Assembly: GCA_050946935.1 (NCBI GenBank) | Contig: JBMNVR010000012.1 | Span: forward strand, 11,234-75,233 | Reading direction: 5' to 3' | Origin: UQRS01 sp050946935 | GTDB lineage: Bacteria > Bacillota > Clostridia > Oscillospirales > Acutalibacteraceae | DNA length: 64,000 nucleotides | Shown: piece after piece, positions 36,605-46,071 of the stretch | Position numbering within the stretch: the stretch's first letter is position 1 | Layout: each line of letters opens with the position of its first letter | The notes under the pieces: model-generated | Told to the model about the DNA's origin: nothing | What the model saw: only the letters and a program-made list of their open reading frames with translations | Database searches by the model: none | Translations under genes and position numbers: made by a program

Positions 36605-37522
36605 ATGACGATACAGGAAATGCAGTCTGAAATCCTGCGGCTGAAAAAGGAAAAAAGCCTCTGCATTCTTGCCCACACCTACCAGCGCAGGGAGATTACC
36701 GAGATCGCGGATTTTACCGGCGATTCTTACGCTCTGGCCAAGTGGGCGGCCGAGACCGGTTGTGATACCATCCTGCTTTGCGGCGTCCGCTTTATGGCCG
36801 AGACCGCCAAGATCCTCTCGCCGGACAAACGTGTGCTTCTGGTCAATCCGGCGGCCGGCTGTCCGATGGCGGAGCAGATGGATAAAGAGCTGATCGAGCA
36901 GCTCAAGGGGAAATATCCCGGCTATGCGGTGGCCGCTTATGTCAATACGACGGCTCGGCTGAAAACCATCTGCGACGTTTGCGTGACCTCCTCCTCGGCG
37001 GTGCGGATTTTGTCCGCCTTGCCTGAACGGGATATCCTCTTTATTCCCGATGTGAATTTGGGGACGTATGTCCGGGAGCAGTTGCCGAAGAAAAACATAA
37101 AGCTGGTGCACGGCGGCTGTCCGACCCATGTGCGTGCCTGCGCCGGGGATGTGCGGCGCGAACGATCGCTGCATCCGCAGGCCCTTCTCCTCGTCCATCC
37201 GGAATGTGTGCCGGAGGTGGTACGGCTGGCGGACTATGTCGGGTCGACAAGCGGCATCATGGCGTATGCCGGAAAAAGCGCCGCGCGGGAATTCATTATC
37301 GGAACCGAGAACACTGTGGTTGAGCATTTGCAGTACGATTATCCAAACAAGCGGTTTTACCCGCTTTCCAAGGACCTCGTCTGCCACAACATGCGAATCA
37401 CCACCCTGCGTGATCTGCTGGCCTGCTGCGCCGGGCAGGGCGGGGAGGAGATCGTTCTGGATGCAGAGACGCTGCGCGCCGCGCGGCGCTGTCTCGACCG
37501 GATGATTGCGTACGGGGGATAG
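36605..37522 (+). CDS. nadA: Quinolinate synthase A
   Basis: 305 residues; condenses iminoaspartate with dihydroxyacetone phosphate to give quinolinate in NAD synthesis. Cysteines expected to hold the [4Fe-4S] cluster lie in LLCGVRFMAETAKIL, ICDVCVTSSSAV and LLVHPEC. The N-terminus has ILAHTYQRREI. ATG 36605 follows GAGGGAG. nadB and nadC, which usually accompany nadA, are not in the window. Confidence 0.92.
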   Translation: MTIQEMQSEILRLKKEKSLCILAHTYQRREITEIADFTGDSYALAKWAAETGCDTILLCGVRFMAETAKILSPDKRVLLVNPAAGCPMAEQMDKELIEQLKGKYPGYAVAAYVNTTARLKTICDVCVTSSSAVRILSALPERDILFIPDVNLGTYVREQLPKKNIKLVHGGCPTHVRACAGDVRRERSLHPQALLLVHPECVPEVVRLADYVGSTSGIMAYAGKSAAREFIIGTENTVVEHLQYDYPNKRFYPLSKDLVCHNMRITTLRDLLACCAGQGGEEIVLDAETLRAARRCLDRMIAYGG

Positions 37523-37606
37523 AACGGGTACGATAGAACGGGTGCGTTTGAAAAACAAATCTTTGAAAACACATGCAGTTTTCAAAAAAAGGGGAGGGTA
37601 TCTTTT

Positions 37607-38689
37607 ATGAAAAAACGGGCGCTGGTCGCCATGAGCGGCGGGGTGGACAGCTCGGTTGCGGCGGCGCGCAGCGTGGAAATGGGCTTCGACTGTATCGGCG
37701 TGACCATGAAGCTGTACGACCACCCGCAGGACGATCATGCCGGAACCCGCGTCTGCTGCACGCTGGAAGATACAATGGACGCACGGCGGGTTGCATTTTC
37801 CCTTGGGATGCGGTATTATGTGTTTAATTTCCAGACCGATTTTGCCGCGCAGGTGATGGATCGATTCGTATCGGTTTATGAAAGCGGAGGAACGCCCAAT
37901 CCCTGTATCGACTGCAACCGGTACATGAAATTCGACAAACTGTATCGGCGCGCCCGGCTTTTGGATTGCGACGTCGTCGTGACCGGACACTACGCCCGGG
38001 TCGTCCGGGAGGAGGGGAGCGGTCTCTTCCGCCTGCTTCGGGCGAAAAACCGGGCGAAGGATCAGAGCTATGTCCTCTACTTCCTGACGCAGAAGCAACT
38101 GCGCCATACCCTTTTCCCGCTCGGCGATTTTGCCGATAAGCGGGAGGTGCGCGCGCTGGCGGCCTCCTATGGCTTTGCCAATGCCGAAAAGCCGGACAGC
38201 CAGGATATCTGCTTTGTCCCGGCCGGTGGCTATGCCGATTTTATTGAAGCGTATACCGGCCGGCGCTATCCACACGGCAGCTTTGTCGACGCAGACGGTG
38301 CCGTGCTGGGGGAGCACAGGGGCATAATCCGCTACACAGTCGGGCAGCGGCGGGGAATTGGCCTTGCTCTGCAAACGCCGATGTACGTCCGCAGCAAGGA
38401 CACGGCGTCCAACACCATCCTCCTCTCCGGGGAGGAGGGGCTGTATTCCGACCGGCTGCTTGCGGCGGATTTCAATTGGATCGCCGGAAATCCGCCGGAC
38501 GGGCCGGTGCGGGCGACGGCCCAGATCCGCTATCGTGGGGAGGAGACGACGGTGACCGCTATCCCCCTGTCGGACGGCAGGGTCGAGGTACGCTTCGACC
38601 GTCCGCAGCGCGCCGTGACCGCCGGGCAGGCGGTCGTCCTCTATGACGGGGAAGTTTGTCTGGGCGGCGGGGTCATTCAAGCAAAATGA
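37607..38689 (+). CDS. mnmA: tRNA-specific 2-thiouridylase MnmA
   Basis: 360 residues; adds sulfur to U34 of tRNA-Glu/Gln/Lys. The PP-loop is AMSGGVDSSVAA. The two catalytic cysteines are in NPCIDCNRY and in SQDICFVP, and the C-terminal OB-like domain is present. A GGGGAGG site precedes the ATG. It follows nadA by 84 bases on the same strand. Confidence 0.95.
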   Translation: MKKRALVAMSGGVDSSVAAARSVEMGFDCIGVTMKLYDHPQDDHAGTRVCCTLEDTMDARRVAFSLGMRYYVFNFQTDFAAQVMDRFVSVYESGGTPNPCIDCNRYMKFDKLYRRARLLDCDVVVTGHYARVVREEGSGLFRLLRAKNRAKDQSYVLYFLTQKQLRHTLFPLGDFADKREVRALAASYGFANAEKPDSQDICFVPAGGYADFIEAYTGRRYPHGSFVDADGAVLGEHRGIIRYTVGQRRGIGLALQTPMYVRSKDTASNTILLSGEEGLYSDRLLAADFNWIAGNPPDGPVRATAQIRYRGEETTVTAIPLSDGRVEVRFDRPQRAVTAGQAVVLYDGEVCLGGGVIQAK

Positions 38690-38715
38690 ATCTTTTCGTT
38701 TGGAGGGTTTCACAC

Positions 38716-38757
38716 ATGTCTAAAACACCGACCGGAGAGGAAATCCGGACGAGCTGA
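38716..38757 (+). other. Possible 13-codon mini-ORF before rqcP
   Basis: ATG at 38716 after GGAGGG, reading MSKTPTGEEIRTS then stop. It could be a leader peptide or the start of a decayed gene; in Bacillus an HU or other gene often precedes yabO. Weak evidence only. Confidence 0.25.
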
Positions 38758-38858
38758 TCGGACAAACCATCCTTGCCATGCGGAGTTGTGAGAGGAATAT
38801 TCCGGGTATTGATTCTCTGCCGGCACGGTTTATTTTGATGTTCATTGGAGGATATATC

Positions 38859-39101
38859 ATGCGACTGGACAAATATTTGAAAATTTCTCGCATCATCAAG
38901 CGGCGCACCGTCGCAAACGAGGCCTGCGACGCCGGGCGGGTGCTGGTCAACGGGAAGGCGGCACGCGCCTCCTACGACGTGAAGGCCGGTGACCTGCTGG
39001 AAATCCGGTTCGGTGAGCGGCTTTTCCGCGCGGAGGTGCTCTCGGTCAGCGAATATGTCAAAAAGGACGAGGCCGCCCTGCTGTACCGCGTGGTGGAATA
39101 G
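38859..39101 (+). CDS. rqcP: S4-domain RNA-binding protein RqcP (YabO)
   Basis: 80 residues, one S4 domain: MRLDKYLKISRIIKRRTVANEACDAG is typical. RqcP binds stalled 50S subunits in ribosome quality control with RqcH. GGAGG precedes ATG 38859. It opens the conserved Firmicute order rqcP-yabP-yabQ-divIC-yabR. Confidence 0.92.
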   Translation: MRLDKYLKISRIIKRRTVANEACDAGRVLVNGKAARASYDVKAGDLLEIRFGERLFRAEVLSVSEYVKKDEAALLYRVVE

Positions 39102-39274
39102 GTCGCTTTGCGACAACTCGCATGGGAGATGTAACGCACGCTTGTTCTCCGGTTGTAAAGGGAGTGGATTTTTCCCGCTGACGCGCGGTGTGTGTAAGGG
39201 AAGAAAATCCGCCGCCGCATATTCCGCGCCTTTTTTGCATATGCATGGATTGAGTATGGCGGGGAGGCGTTGGT

Positions 39275-39553
39275 ATGAACGACAGCAAGCAGCAGATTGT
39301 TCTGCCGCACAATGTTGCGATCGAGGATCGCTGCCGTGCAACGATCAGCGGCGTGAGTGCGGTCGGCAACTTTGATGACGAGACGGTTGTCCTCTTGACT
39401 GAGATGGGGGAGCTGACCATCAAGGGGCAAAATCTGCACATCAGCAAATTTAATGTAGAGACCGGAGAATTTGCCGTAGATGGGACGATTTCCGCTCTCT
39501 TCTATTCTGCCGAACGGGCGAAGGGCGGCTTCTTCTCCCGTGTGTTTAAATAG
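39275..39553 (+). CDS. yabP: Sporulation protein YabP
   Basis: 92 residues, beta-rich, with LTEMGELTIKGQNLHISKFNVETGEF typical of YabP, which is needed for spore cortex or coat assembly. GGGGAGG is upstream of the ATG. It is followed one base later by yabQ. Its presence is good evidence that the host forms endospores. Confidence 0.92.
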   Translation: MNDSKQQIVLPHNVAIEDRCRATISGVSAVGNFDDETVVLLTEMGELTIKGQNLHISKFNVETGEFAVDGTISALFYSAERAKGGFFSRVFK

Positions 39554-39554
39554 G

Positions 39555-40055
39555 ATGTGGGAGATCAGTATTCAGTCCCAACTGATGGGAACGTTATATT
39601 CGATCCCGGCCGGCGCGGCGTTCTGCCTTTTGTACGATTTGATCCGGATTGTGCGCAGGTGCGTTCGTCCCCGGCCGGCGGTCGATTTTTTGCTGGATGT
39701 TTTTTATTGGGTGATTTGCGCTTTCGCTACCTTTTCTCTTTTTCTTGTGTTTTCCTCCGGACAGATCCGATGGTATGTTTTTTTCGGCCTTCTGGTCGGC
39801 TTTCTGCTCTTTCGGTTTACGTTGTCCCGATGGATTATCCGTCTCTCTTTTTTTCTGATTGACCGATTGTGCCGTCTCTTTCGCAGGGTCGGTGGGTTTT
39901 TGCGGCCGAAATGTCGTAAAATTTTTGCCTTTTTTCGGAAAATGTTCAAAAAAGGGGGGGATTTGCTCAAAAAACTCTTGCAACCCTTGTGCAAGATGTT
40001 GTATAATTTAAAGACGAAGAAGAATCGTTCTCCGGCTGAATCCGAACATGACTGA
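39555..40055 (+). CDS. yabQ: Spore cortex protein YabQ
   Basis: 166 residues with an N-terminal hydrophobic region of about four helices (TLYSIPAGAAFCLLYDLIRI is a family hallmark) and a basic C-terminal tail. Start ATG 39555 immediately follows the yabP stop and has no strong ribosome binding site, implying coupling to yabP. Confidence 0.9.
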   Translation: MWEISIQSQLMGTLYSIPAGAAFCLLYDLIRIVRRCVRPRPAVDFLLDVFYWVICAFATFSLFLVFSSGQIRWYVFFGLLVGFLLFRFTLSRWIIRLSFFLIDRLCRLFRRVGGFLRPKCRKIFAFFRKMFKKGGDLLKKLLQPLCKMLYNLKTKKNRSPAESEHD

Positions 40056-40078
40056 AATGAAAGTTGGAATGACCGAAC

Positions 40079-40369
40079 ATGGCCACTGGCACAAAAAAAC
40101 AAAAGAGCATACTCTTCCGGATTTGCATCCTGATTTTTGTGATATATACGATTGTTTCCCTTACCTCGCTGCAGATGAAGCTGATTGAAAGCCGGAATGA
40201 ACTGGCCTCGGTCGAAGAGCAGGTCGAGCAGCAGAAGCTGAAGAATCAGGAACTGCTGTCCCTTTTGCAGACGGGAGATGAAAAGGACTTTATCGAACGG
40301 GCTGCCCGCGATCGTCTCGGATATGTCTATGCAGATGAAGAGGTATATACCGACATTGCGGGAAGTTGA
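40079..40369 (+). CDS. divIC: Septum formation initiator DivIC/FtsB family
   Basis: 96 residues: a short cytoplasmic start, one membrane helix (about 13-30), a coiled coil (about 30-65), and the conserved end FIERAARDRLGYV. It is part of the divisome with FtsL and DivIB. It lies 23 bases after yabQ. Confidence 0.9.
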   Translation: MATGTKKQKSILFRICILIFVIYTIVSLTSLQMKLIESRNELASVEEQVEQQKLKNQELLSLLQTGDEKDFIERAARDRLGYVYADEEVYTDIAGS

Positions 40370-40468
40370 GTTTTGATACGCTGCGTTCTTTGGGAGGATC
40401 CTTGTCGCCTTGTGATACGGACGGCGGCCGGGTGGTTCTTTAAAAGTATAAAATTTTCAGGAGGATTT

Positions 40469-40972
40469 GTGCCGAGTATGGATTTCAAAGTCGGAGACAT
40501 CGTAGAAGGAAAGGTAACGGGTGTTACCAAATTTGGCGCGTTTGTGGATTTGGGCGATAACAAAACCGGAATGGTGCATATTTCAGAGGTGGCGCGCACC
40601 TTTGTCAACGATATCGCTGAGCATGTAAAAATGGGTGATACCGTGCGGGTTAAGGTGCTGAGCATTGGAGAGGACGGCAAGATCAGCCTGAGCATTAAGC
40701 GGGCGCTCGAGCCGGCGCCGCGCAGCGCGGGCAACCGCGTCGGCGGTCGCGGCGGTAATACCGGCAACGTTGGCCGCAGAGGGCCTCGGCCTCCGGTGGT
40801 CAGCGCCGGCCGTCCGGACTCTTATCAGTGGAATACCGGAAGCGCCCGAAGTGACATGTCGTTTGAGGACATGATGAGCAAGTTCAAGCAGACGAGCGAG
40901 GACAAATTCTCCGACCTGAAGCGGAAGAATCCCGACGCCCGCCGGGCGCCGAAACGCGGCTCTTCAAAATAA
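40469..40972 (+). CDS. yabR: S1-domain RNA-binding protein YabR
   Basis: 167 residues (or 164 if ATG 40478 is used). The S1 domain reads KVGDIVEGKVTGVTKFGAFV and VHISEVA. The rest is a low-complexity Arg/Gly tail typical of YabR. AGGAGG at 40459-40464 is 4 bases from GTG 40469 and 13 from ATG 40478; GTG is chosen with reserve. It ends the yabP-yabR block. Confidence 0.9.
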   Translation: MPSMDFKVGDIVEGKVTGVTKFGAFVDLGDNKTGMVHISEVARTFVNDIAEHVKMGDTVRVKVLSIGEDGKISLSIKRALEPAPRSAGNRVGGRGGNTGNVGRRGPRPPVVSAGRPDSYQWNTGSARSDMSFEDMMSKFKQTSEDKFSDLKRKNPDARRAPKRGSSK

Positions 40973-40976
40973 AAGC

Positions 40977-41008
40977 AAAAAGCGGAGTGGCGTACACTCC
41001 GCTTTTTT
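40977..41008 (+). terminator. Terminator after yabR
   Basis: AAAAAGCGGAGT (40977-40988) pairs with ACTCCGCTTTTTT (40996-41008). Confidence 0.9.
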
Positions 41009-41122
41009 AAGGCGTTGACCGTGGATCGCGCGACGCGGTCGTTTAAAGAAAATGATTGGCACTGCGCCGGCGGCATGCTCGGGCGGCGCTTTGCTTTTTG
41101 CAGGAAAGGACTGTGTGCACAG

Positions 41123-42298
41123 ATGCTTTTGATCAATGCGACCTTGTATACAATGGAAGATACCGGCGTCCTTCCGAACGCCTTTTTAGAGACGGAGGGT
41201 TCCGGTATTTCACGCATCGGCCGGATGGACGAGCTGCCGGAGGGAGAGAAATCGGGCGCAGTTGATCTCGGCGGCGCGGCAGTGTATCCCGGGCTGATTG
41301 ACGCGCACACCCACCTCGGCATGTGGGAGGATTCGCTGGGGTTTGAGGGGGACGACGGGAATGAGGATACCGATCCCTCCACCCCGCAACTGCGGGGGAT
41401 CGACGCGGTCAACCCCTGCGACCGCGCTTTTTCAGAGGCGGTGGAGGCTGGCATAACAGCCGTTTTGACCGGGCCGGGCAGCGCCAATCCGGTTGCGGGG
41501 CAGATTGCGGCCGTCTCTACCTATGGGCGGCGGATCGACGATATGCTTCTGGCCGCGCCGGTCGCGATTAAGTTCGCGCTGGGAGAGAATCCCAAAACCA
41601 CCTATCACGGCAAGTCGGCCGCGCCGGTCACCCGCATGGCGACGGCCGCAATCATCCGGGAACAGCTTCTCCGCGCGGCACGGTATCGGGAAGAGCTTCG
41701 CCGGGCTGAGACCGACGAGGATTTTGACCGGCCGGAATTTGATTTCAAATGCGAGGCGTTGCTGCCTCTTTTGGATGGGGAGATCAAAGCCCATTTTCAC
41801 GCCCACCGCGCTGACGACATCTTTACCGCCGTCCGGATCGCGAAGGAATTTTCGCTGGATTATGTGATCGTGCACGGCACCGGCGGAGCGGGGATCGCTG
41901 ATCTTTTGGCGGCGGAGGGCTGCGGAATTCTCTGCGGGCCGATCCTCTGTGACCGCTGTAAGCCGGAGCTGCGGGAGCTGTCTCCCGACACGCCGGCGGT
42001 GTTGGAGAGGGCCGGTGTCCCGCTGGCCATCATCACCGATCATCCTGAGACGCCCATCCAGTACCTTCCTCTCTGCGCCGCCGTGGCGGTGCAAAACGGC
42101 CTCTCGCGAGAGGGGGCGCTGCGCGCACTGACCATTGATGCGGCAAAGCTCTGCGGAATTGACCGGCTGGTCGGCTCTCTGCGCGTGGGCAAACGGGCGG
42201 ATTTCATCGTATTCTGTAACGGCAAAGACCCGCTGACCCTGGGCACGCGGCCCTATCTGGTCGTAATCGGGGGAGAGATTGCCGCCGGCACCAAATAA
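41123..42298 (+). CDS. Metal-dependent amidohydrolase (imidazolonepropionase-like)
   Basis: 391 residues of the amidohydrolase superfamily. Metal ligands fit DAHTHLG (first HxH), HFHAHRADD, VHGTGG and the Asp of ITDHPETP. The segment KFALGENPK resembles the substrate-loop region of imidazolonepropionase-like members. Start ATG 41123 (MLLINATLYTMED) after AAAGGA. The substrate is unknown; it is upstream of the fumarase alpha gene, perhaps by chance. Confidence 0.8.
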   Translation: MLLINATLYTMEDTGVLPNAFLETEGSGISRIGRMDELPEGEKSGAVDLGGAAVYPGLIDAHTHLGMWEDSLGFEGDDGNEDTDPSTPQLRGIDAVNPCDRAFSEAVEAGITAVLTGPGSANPVAGQIAAVSTYGRRIDDMLLAAPVAIKFALGENPKTTYHGKSAAPVTRMATAAIIREQLLRAARYREELRRAETDEDFDRPEFDFKCEALLPLLDGEIKAHFHAHRADDIFTAVRIAKEFSLDYVIVHGTGGAGIADLLAAEGCGILCGPILCDRCKPELRELSPDTPAVLERAGVPLAIITDHPETPIQYLPLCAAVAVQNGLSREGALRALTIDAAKLCGIDRLVGSLRVGKRADFIVFCNGKDPLTLGTRPYLVVIGGEIAAGTK

Positions 42299-42316
42299 TC
42301 AGAAAACGGCAAACTT

Positions 42317-42334
42317 GCGGAGGGGAGCCTCCGC
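42317..42334 (+). terminator. Short hairpin between the amidohydrolase and fumarase alpha genes
   Basis: GCGGAGG pairs with CCTCCGC over a 4-base loop, without a T run. It may be an attenuating hairpin rather than a terminator. Confidence 0.35.
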
Positions 42335-42358
42335 ACATGAAAGGACGATTGCACGCTT

Positions 42359-43216
42359 ATGTCAAACACAGTCAACGAAGTAGAGGTCGGCCGGATCACC
42401 GAAACGGTCGCCCGCCTTTGCATAGAGGCCAACCGTGTCCTCCCGCCCGATGTCTGCGGCCGTATTTCGACGGCCGAAAAAAACGAGCGGAATCCCTTAG
42501 GACGGGAGATATTATGCGATCTTCGCCGCAACCTGGATGCGGCGGAGGAGATCGGGGTCCCGGTTTGCCAGGACACCGGCATGGCGGTTGTTTTTCTTGA
42601 GATCGGTCAGGACGTCCACCTCACCGGCGGAGATCTGACCGACGCCGTGAACGAGGGGGTGCGCCGCGGCTATGTTGACGGGCTTCTCCGCCTGTCGGTG
42701 GTGGAGGATCCTCTGCGGCGGGTGAACACCGGCGACAATACGCCGGCCGTGCTGCACACGAGCATCGTACCCGGCCGCTCCGTCCGGGTCATGGTGGCGC
42801 CCAAGGGATTTGGAAGCGAGAATATGAGCGGCGTGCGGATGCTGACTCCTGCCGCCGGGCGGGAAGAGGTGATCTCGGCCGTGACCGGAATTGTGTGCGC
42901 TGCCGCCGGTAACCCCTGTCCGCCCATGGTGATCGGGGTCGGCATAGGCGGGGATTTTGAGCTGGCGGCGCTGTTGGCCAAAAAGGCTCTCTGCCGCGGC
43001 CTGGATCAGCCCAATCACGACCCTTATTATCGCGCGCTGGAGGAGGATATGCTGGCTGCGGTTAACGCGCTTGGCATCGGGCCGCAGGGCTTTGGCGGCG
43101 ATACGACTGCGCTGGGACTGAATATCGAGCAGTACGCGACCCACATTGCCGGACTGCCTCTGGCTGTCAACATCGGTTGCCACGTCACCCGGCATAAATC
43201 GGCTGTGATTGAATAA
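42359..43216 (+). CDS. Fumarate hydratase, alpha subunit (class I, Fe-S)
   Basis: 285 residues, the usual size of the alpha half of two-subunit class I fumarases or tartrate dehydratases. Candidate [4Fe-4S] cysteines are in VCQDTGMAV, PCPPMVIGVGIGG and IGCHVTRH. Start ATG 42359 has AAAGGA upstream. The beta subunit, which normally follows at once, is absent: the next gene is an RNA methyltransferase. The beta subunit must lie elsewhere or the protein works with a different partner. Confidence 0.87.
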   Translation: MSNTVNEVEVGRITETVARLCIEANRVLPPDVCGRISTAEKNERNPLGREILCDLRRNLDAAEEIGVPVCQDTGMAVVFLEIGQDVHLTGGDLTDAVNEGVRRGYVDGLLRLSVVEDPLRRVNTGDNTPAVLHTSIVPGRSVRVMVAPKGFGSENMSGVRMLTPAAGREEVISAVTGIVCAAAGNPCPPMVIGVGIGGDFELAALLAKKALCRGLDQPNHDPYYRALEEDMLAAVNALGIGPQGFGGDTTALGLNIEQYATHIAGLPLAVNIGCHVTRHKSAVIE

Positions 43217-43326
43217 GTATAGTAAAGGACGGGGGAGGGAAGCCTTATCCCGCGGGACTGTGAATGCAGGAGGGCAGAACGCCGCTCTGCCCGTCCCGGC
43301 CGAAATCAAAAGGAATGGTTAAAAAG

Positions 43327-44448
43327 ATGATAAAATTACAGTTCGCCGCCCCCTGCCTGTTTGGGGTGGAGGGAATCCTGGCTGAGGAACTGCGCCGCCT
43401 TGGCGCCGAAGAGGTTCTGGCCGAAAACGGGCGGGTGCTTTTCTCCGGCGGGGAGGAGATGGTGGCGCGGGCCAATATCTGCTCCCGATATGCTGAACGG
43501 ATTCTCATCCTGCTCGGCCGGTTCACGGCGCGGACGTTTACCGAGCTGTTCGATCAGGTGAAGGCCCTGCCGTTTGAGGATTTTATCGGACGGGAGGATG
43601 CCTTCCCGGTCAAGGGGTGGACGCTGGAGTCGGCGCTGCATAGTCTCCCCGACTGTCAGTCGATTATCAAAAAGGCGATCGTGGAGCGGCTGAAAACCGT
43701 CTACCGCACCGACTGGTTTCAGGAGACGGGGGCGAAGCTCAGCATTCAGTTTTCGATCCACAAGGACGAGGTTTCCGTTATGCTGGACACTTCCGGCGCC
43801 GGGCTGCATAAGCGCGGTTACCGCCGCAACGCTGCGGACGCCCCCTTGAAGGAGACACTGGCCGCTGCAATGGCCTATGTTACCCGGTTGTATCCGGACA
43901 CACAGCTTTATGATCCGTTTTGCGGTTCGGGCACGATCCTGATTGAGTCGGCCATGCTTGCCCTCGGCATTGCACCGGGACGAAACCGTACCTTTGCGGC
44001 CGAGAAGTTCGGTTGCTTTGACGCCGGAATCTGGCGGGAGGAGCGCGCTCGCGCTCTGTCGCCGACCGCCGGGAACGAGGGTTTCATGGCTTTTGGCAGC
44101 GACATCGACCCGGCCGCCGTGACTTTAACGCTTGAGAATGCGAAGAAAGCCGGCGTGCAGTCGTTTGTGCAGGCAAAGACGGCCGACATCGCTGATTTTG
44201 TCCTGCCGGAGGGGCGCGCCTGTGTGATTACAAACCCGCCGTATGGCGAGCGCCTCCTCAGCCCGGAGGCGGCGGCCGGCCTTGTCCGCACGATGGGGCA
44301 AAAGATGCCGCGGGAGGCCGGAAAACGGTACTCAATTATCAGTCCGGATGAGGAGTTTGAACGTCGTTTCGGCCGTCCTGCGGACAAGCGGCGCAAGCTA
44401 TATAACGGGATGATCAAATGCCAGTTGTATATGTATTTTCGGAAGTAA
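43327..44448 (+). CDS. THUMP-domain RNA methyltransferase (RlmL/YpsC-like)
   Basis: 373 residues. An N-terminal THUMP-containing half (about 1-160) precedes an N6-adenine/guanine-N2 methyltransferase domain with DPFCGSGTILIE and the catalytic TNPPYGERL. It modifies rRNA, probably 23S. ATG 43327 is chosen over ATG 43315 because the AAAAGGA site lies directly against the latter. Confidence 0.92.
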   Translation: MIKLQFAAPCLFGVEGILAEELRRLGAEEVLAENGRVLFSGGEEMVARANICSRYAERILILLGRFTARTFTELFDQVKALPFEDFIGREDAFPVKGWTLESALHSLPDCQSIIKKAIVERLKTVYRTDWFQETGAKLSIQFSIHKDEVSVMLDTSGAGLHKRGYRRNAADAPLKETLAAAMAYVTRLYPDTQLYDPFCGSGTILIESAMLALGIAPGRNRTFAAEKFGCFDAGIWREERARALSPTAGNEGFMAFGSDIDPAAVTLTLENAKKAGVQSFVQAKTADIADFVLPEGRACVITNPPYGERLLSPEAAAGLVRTMGQKMPREAGKRYSIISPDEEFERRFGRPADKRRKLYNGMIKCQLYMYFRK

Positions 44449-44597
44449 TCCGGCTGATCGGGCGGGCTTCGGGCTTGCGGTCGGCCAACGTCCATGATGT
44501 ACCCGTGGCGCGGGAATTATCTTGAACCGAGGGGCGCGGTCGGCGGAAAGCGCATCGGCTGCGGGAATGTGCAAACGAGGGAATAGGGGGGTCGCAT

Positions 44598-45779
44598 ATG
44601 GTTTTTGTCAAGCTGCTCGGCGTGTTGGCACTGGTCGCGGGATTGGCGCTGACCTGCCTGTTCCTTCCGGCTGCGGCTGCGCGGCGGTTGACCGCCGCGG
44701 GATCAAAGTACAGTGAAATTCCGGTTATCGGGATTACAGCGGCGCTGGTCGGCTGCCTGATCGGGTATATGGCAGCGAAAAACACGTTTTGGGGATTCAT
44801 TTTCGCCTGGTCGAGCATCTACCTGCTGGTTTGCTGGGGACTGACCCTGGTGCTGTTCCTCTGGGGACGCCGGCGCTACGGAAGGCGGTATTTTGTCCGT
44901 TATCCGAAGAGTGTTTCGCTGATCGCCTGCTGCGTCGTGCTTCTCCTGCTTGCGGGTGGCGTGGCGGCGGTCGACCGGGCGACGGCGCAGTTTCCCAACG
45001 CGGAGGAGATAGAGGCGGTTTGGTTTGGGTACGCGCCGCTGACGCCGCAGAACGCAGAGAAAAATCTGAGCGCAGATTACGCGGTGCTGCATCCCGACGC
45101 GCTTTGCCGGAATATCGAAAAATATACCGGTCTGACTCTGGCGGAGGAGGATGCGCCATCCGTGCTGGAGAATCTCGCCTCGGTTGCGCCGGACGTTCGA
45201 ACCGATAGCGAGAGTGTGCAGGCGGTGCTGAGTTACTGCCGGGAACTCAACCGTGGATTTTTCCGGCAGAGGTTTTCACGCAGCTTCCGCACGACCGGGG
45301 AAGGAAAGGAAAACCCTTATTTTTATCTTGTGATCCGGCGCACCGACGGAAAATGTATTACCCGGCGCTATGAATACGGTTCATACGCTTTTGTACCGCC
45401 GGAGCAGGCCGAATTTTCTGCGGTCGCATTGTCCGAGCGGCTTTCCGCCTTGCAGGCGCGGGTGGAATATAAAACGCCGCAGGTGGATGAGGTCAGTGTG
45501 CGTTACCGATCGGGCGGCACCGGCGGCGAGCAGCTTCTGCATTATGCCGAGTATGAGACGCTTTTTTCCAATTTCCGGATAGACGGCATCGTCCCGTCCG
45601 GCGAGGAGGGAGAGCCGTCGGTCAATCGGATGTGGGTCTATGTGGCGCGATCCTTCTCTTTGCCGCCGGTCTACTCTGCCTTTGGCATCGCACCAAGGCA
45701 GGAACGGGAGCTGTACGATGTTTCCCGATCCAGCGTAAATACATGGAGCTATCTGACGGCGCTGCTGAATGTTTCATAA
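44598..45779 (+). CDS. Membrane protein of unknown function
   Basis: 393 residues. Four hydrophobic helices fill the first 130 residues; the remaining 260 residues form a soluble, probably extracytoplasmic domain. GGGGGG lies before ATG 44598. Its C-terminal half vaguely resembles domains found in ABC-permease-associated membrane proteins, but I cannot name a family. Confidence 0.65.
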   Translation: MVFVKLLGVLALVAGLALTCLFLPAAAARRLTAAGSKYSEIPVIGITAALVGCLIGYMAAKNTFWGFIFAWSSIYLLVCWGLTLVLFLWGRRRYGRRYFVRYPKSVSLIACCVVLLLLAGGVAAVDRATAQFPNAEEIEAVWFGYAPLTPQNAEKNLSADYAVLHPDALCRNIEKYTGLTLAEEDAPSVLENLASVAPDVRTDSESVQAVLSYCRELNRGFFRQRFSRSFRTTGEGKENPYFYLVIRRTDGKCITRRYEYGSYAFVPPEQAEFSAVALSERLSALQARVEYKTPQVDEVSVRYRSGGTGGEQLLHYAEYETLFSNFRIDGIVPSGEEGEPSVNRMWVYVARSFSLPPVYSAFGIAPRQERELYDVSRSSVNTWSYLTALLNVS

Positions 45780-46071
45780 AGCGGTGCCGTTTTGGCGTCC
45801 CCTGCGCGGGGCTTTGTGTTCGAATTTCCTATAATGCTTTCTGCTTTCTCTATGGCAAAGGCAAAAAGCACAAAACATTCATAAAACAGGACAATAATTT
45901 TATGTACTTTTTCAGCGGGGCGTGTATAATAAAGTCGTATAATCCCGCAAACTGTCGGAGCGTAAGCTTACCCGGAGCGATTGCCCGGTTTGCTTTGCGG
46001 AAAACAACGGGTGTGTTTGCGGACTGCGGTGGTCTCCCCCGCAGAGAAAATGAATGAGAGAAGGTAAAAAC

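Noticed and set aside
36509..38713. Long antisense open frame (734 codons) opposite nadA and mnmA
   Set aside because: It covers two clearly identified genes on the plus strand and has no domain of its own.
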